Origin: Gemmatimonas sp.
Lineage (GTDB): Bacteria > Gemmatimonadota > Gemmatimonadetes > Gemmatimonadales > Gemmatimonadaceae
Direction of reading: 5' to 3'
NCBI GenBank assembly: GCA_021154325.1
Contig: JAJKIR010000166.1
Span: forward strand, 1-43,243
Length of the DNA stretch: 43,243 bases
Under the pieces are notes generated by a model. That model did no database searches. It saw only the letters and a list, made by a program, of their open reading frames with translations, and was not told the origin of the DNA. This document shows, one piece after another, positions 41,594 through 43,243 of the stretch (the first letter of the stretch is position 1; every line of letters starts with the position of its first letter). A program made the position numbers and the translations under genes.

Positions 41594-43060
41594 ATGGATA
41601 GCACCATTGGCTGGGGCGCCGACACGAAGACTTCATACGCGGCGACTGTGCAACAACAGCCGCCACTCGTCGTCGACGTGGACGGCACACTCCTGCGCAC
41701 GGACATGCTCGTGGAAGGTGCGTTGCAGCTCGTGATCCACCATCCTCGGCGAGCACCTGGCCTGCTGCGATCGATGCTCGGTGGCAAGGCGGTGCTGAAA
41801 GCGTACGTCGCAACCGAGAGCGGATTGGCCGTCGAGATGCTGCCGCGGCGCAAGCGCGTTGTGGACATGATCGTGGCGGCGCACGCCGATGGCAGGCAGG
41901 TAGTACTAGCCTCAGGTGCGCACGAATCGCAGGTGGTCGTGATCGCGGGCCAAGTTGGTGCCGACGTTGCTCTCGGCAGTACGGCCACGGTGAATCTCAC
42001 CGGTCACACCAAGCTGCGAGTGCTGCAGGACCGGTTAGGCGCCTTCGATTACGTGGGCGACGCGCCCGTCGATCGGCCTCTGTGGGCAGCAGCGCGCCAC
42101 GCCACGATTGTGGGCGATTCATCGCTGACTCGCCTGTTGGCCCGCCGAGCGCGCCCTGACGTTTCCGTCCTGCCCGACAACGGTCCTTCGGTGTGGCGAA
42201 CGTGGCTCCGCGAGCTTCGACCCCACCAGTGGGCCAAGAATGCACTGCTGCTCTTGCCCGCGGTCGCGGCCCATGTGAACTGGACATTGGCGCTGGGACT
42301 TCGTTGCCTCGCCGGGCTGGGTGCGTTTTGCGCCCTCGCGTCGGCGGTCTATGTGATCAACGACCTCGCCGACCTCCCGCACGACCGCGCGCATCCGACG
42401 AAGTGTCGTCGCCCCCTGGCAGCGGGAGATCTCTCTATTCCCGCCGCGCTTGCCGGCGTGACGGTTCTGATCGCGATCTCCATCGCACTGGCGCAGTCGC
42501 TCCCGCGATCTTTTTGCGTCATCCTCGCCGGGTATCTGTGCCTAACTACTGCCTATTCGTTCACACTCAAGCGGCGAGCGATGGTGGACGTCATCACGCT
42601 CGCGTCGCTCTACACGAGTCGCGTCGTGGCGGGAGCGGCACTCGTGGCAGTCCCACTTTCACGCTGGTTTCTCGCGCTGTCGATTTTTCTGTTTTTCTCG
42701 CTCGCTCTCGTCAAACGCGTGATGGAGCTGCTCAAGAAGCCTGGCGGCACGGAGCTGGTGGCCGGTCGCGGTTATGCACCAGCAGATCTTCCGGTCCTCG
42801 TTGCGTTGGGCGGCAGCGCTACCGCGGCCACATCGCTCGTCTACTGCTTGTACATCACCGGAACAGAGGTGACGACCCTCTATTCCCGGCCCGATCTGCT
42901 CTGGGCCGGCCTTCCGCTCCTTCTATACTGGCAAGCGAGGCTTTGGCTGCTGACCATGCGGAAGAAGGTCCATGAAGATCCTGTGGTATTCGCGCTGCGG
43001 GATCGCACGAGCCACATGATCTTTCTGGCGTTTCTCATCTCGGTTTTTCTCGCGACGTAG
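41594..43060 (+). CDS. HAD hydrolase-UbiA prenyltransferase fusion
   Basis: A protein of 488 residues. The HAD domain (about 20-205) has motif I VVDVDGTLLRTD, motif II LASGAHES, the motif III Lys in TGHTKLRVL and motif IV YVGDAPVDRPLW, so it looks active as a phosphatase. The UbiA domain (about 215-480) has eight or nine helices, the magnesium-binding NDLADLPHDRAHPTKCRRPL and the second Asp-containing segment MVDVITLASLYTSR. Its closest type is decaprenyl-phosphate 5-phosphoribosyltransferase-like UbiA proteins. A plausible task is transfer of phosphoribose or another group to undecaprenyl phosphate, with the HAD part removing a phosphate. It is the last gene of the exopolysaccharide operon. 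Confidence 0.88.
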   Translation: MDSTIGWGADTKTSYAATVQQQPPLVVDVDGTLLRTDMLVEGALQLVIHHPRRAPGLLRSMLGGKAVLKAYVATESGLAVEMLPRRKRVVDMIVAAHADGRQVVLASGAHESQVVVIAGQVGADVALGSTATVNLTGHTKLRVLQDRLGAFDYVGDAPVDRPLWAAARHATIVGDSSLTRLLARRARPDVSVLPDNGPSVWRTWLRELRPHQWAKNALLLLPAVAAHVNWTLALGLRCLAGLGAFCALASAVYVINDLADLPHDRAHPTKCRRPLAAGDLSIPAALAGVTVLIAISIALAQSLPRSFCVILAGYLCLTTAYSFTLKRRAMVDVITLASLYTSRVVAGAALVAVPLSRWFLALSIFLFFSLALVKRVMELLKKPGGTELVAGRGYAPADLPVLVALGGSATAATSLVYCLYITGTEVTTLYSRPDLLWAGLPLLLYWQARLWLLTMRKKVHEDPVVFALRDRTSHMIFLAFLISVFLAT

Positions 43061-43066
43061 CGAGCA

Positions 43067-43101
43067 CGAAGGGGCTCGGCGGATTCTGCCGAGCCCCTTC
43101 G
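43067..43101 (+). terminator. Strong intrinsic terminator at the end of the exopolysaccharide operon
   Basis: A perfect 14-bp stem (CGAAGGGGCTCGGC with its complement) closes a 7-base loop. A T run follows 10 bases later at 43112-43116. It starts seven bases after the HAD-UbiA stop. The convergent gene ends at 43115, so the hairpin may serve both directions. Confidence 0.85.
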
Positions 43102-43114
43102 TTCACTGGTGTTT

Positions 43115-43243
43115 TTAGCGGATCGGGATTTCGACGAGGAAGGTGTCGGAGCGACCGCTGCTGTTGTTCATGTTCGAATCGAACAGCGCGATCTTGCCGT
43201 CCGGACTGATCGTCGCGCGCGGCGTCGCCCAGTAGTTCGTCCC
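43115..43243 (-). CDS. 3' end of a secreted or beta-propeller-like protein (5' end outside window)
   Basis: The minus-strand frame is open from the window edge to a TAA at 43117-43115 and gives 42 C-terminal residues beginning GTNYWATPRATISPDG and ending DTFLVEIPIR. The TPRATISPDGKIALFDSN segment resembles the blades of WD40/TolB-type beta-propeller proteins, where S-P-D-G-K repeats are typical. Only the last blade is in view, so neither the full fold nor a function can be assigned. It is convergent with the exopolysaccharide operon. Confidence 0.6.
   Translation of the reverse strand, partial: GTNYWATPRATISPDGKIALFDSNMNNSSGRSDTFLVEIPIR

Noticed and set aside
1..43243. CRISPR arrays, tRNA, rRNA, insertion sequences or prophage genes
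   Set aside because: No regularly spaced direct repeats, cloverleaf sequences, transposase or phage proteins were seen on either strand.

Overview
The window looks like chromosomal DNA of a high-GC Gram-negative bacterium. Signs of an outer membrane are a Wza-type polysaccharide export protein, a Wzc-type co-polymerase/tyrosine kinase and a periplasmic CopC/CopD protein. A sigma-54 activator, a bifunctional aspartokinase/homoserine dehydrogenase and stand-alone carrier-protein genes are also present. Gemmatimonadota or a similar soil phylum would fit, but this is a guess from overall character; no rRNA or other phylogenetic marker lies in the window. I found no tRNA, rRNA, CRISPR array, insertion sequence or phage gene.

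Layout. (1) 1-4.7 kb: a MoxR/chelatase-type AAA+ ATPase cut by the window edge, a GNAT acetyltransferase, a cytidylate-kinase-like protein, a convergent MFS exporter and a von Willebrand A protein that probably partners the ATPase. (2) 4.8-8.2 kb, minus strand: a coupled operon of a threonine-dehydratase-like PLP enzyme, a NodU/CmcH/SxtI-type O-carbamoyltransferase, an SxtJ homologue and a 52-residue SxtK/DUF5989 membrane peptide. (3) 8.2-12.8 kb: CopC-CopD fusion, CrcB fluoride channel, DUF190 protein, short MutY and citrate synthase. (4) 12.9-16.9 kb, minus strand: a soluble histidine kinase, an NtrC-type sigma-54 activator and a degenerate receiver-GGDEF protein. (5) 17.2-32.6 kb: the most unusual part, described below. 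(6) 32.8-43.1 kb: an exopolysaccharide operon (Wzc, Wza, initiating sugar transferase, GT4, O-antigen ligase/polymerase, asparagine-synthase-like amidotransferase, HAD-UbiA fusion) ending at a strong hairpin terminator, followed by the 3' end of a convergent beta-propeller-like gene.

Region 5 looks like an undescribed small-molecule pathway built on free carrier proteins rather than on a PKS or NRPS megasynthase. A tightly packed plus-strand operon (23.7-32.6 kb) encodes an acyl-CoA-dehydrogenase-like flavoprotein, a class-II aminoacyl-tRNA-synthetase-like amino acid:carrier-protein ligase, a MetY-like gamma-substitution PLP enzyme, a MetA-like homoserine acyltransferase, a group II PLP decarboxylase, a second carrier protein, a compact acyl-AMP ligase, a FabG-like reductase and a flavin reductase. 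A carrier protein and an HSL-family hydrolase are transcribed divergently. A FATP-like acyl-CoA synthetase and a complete aspartokinase-homoserine dehydrogenase lie beside them. A coherent reading is: aspartate to homoserine (ThrA, with Asd elsewhere), to O-acylhomoserine (MetA-like), to a gamma-substituted amino acid (MetY-like), while a second amino acid is loaded on a carrier protein and oxidised there. The product is unknown.

At genome scale, the 8-mer CGTTAGGC (either strand) occurs 15 times. Inside genes it forces the rare codons TTA, CTA or AGG, so it looks like a selected, genome-wide motif. A separate heptad-like repeat family marks at least two gene ends.
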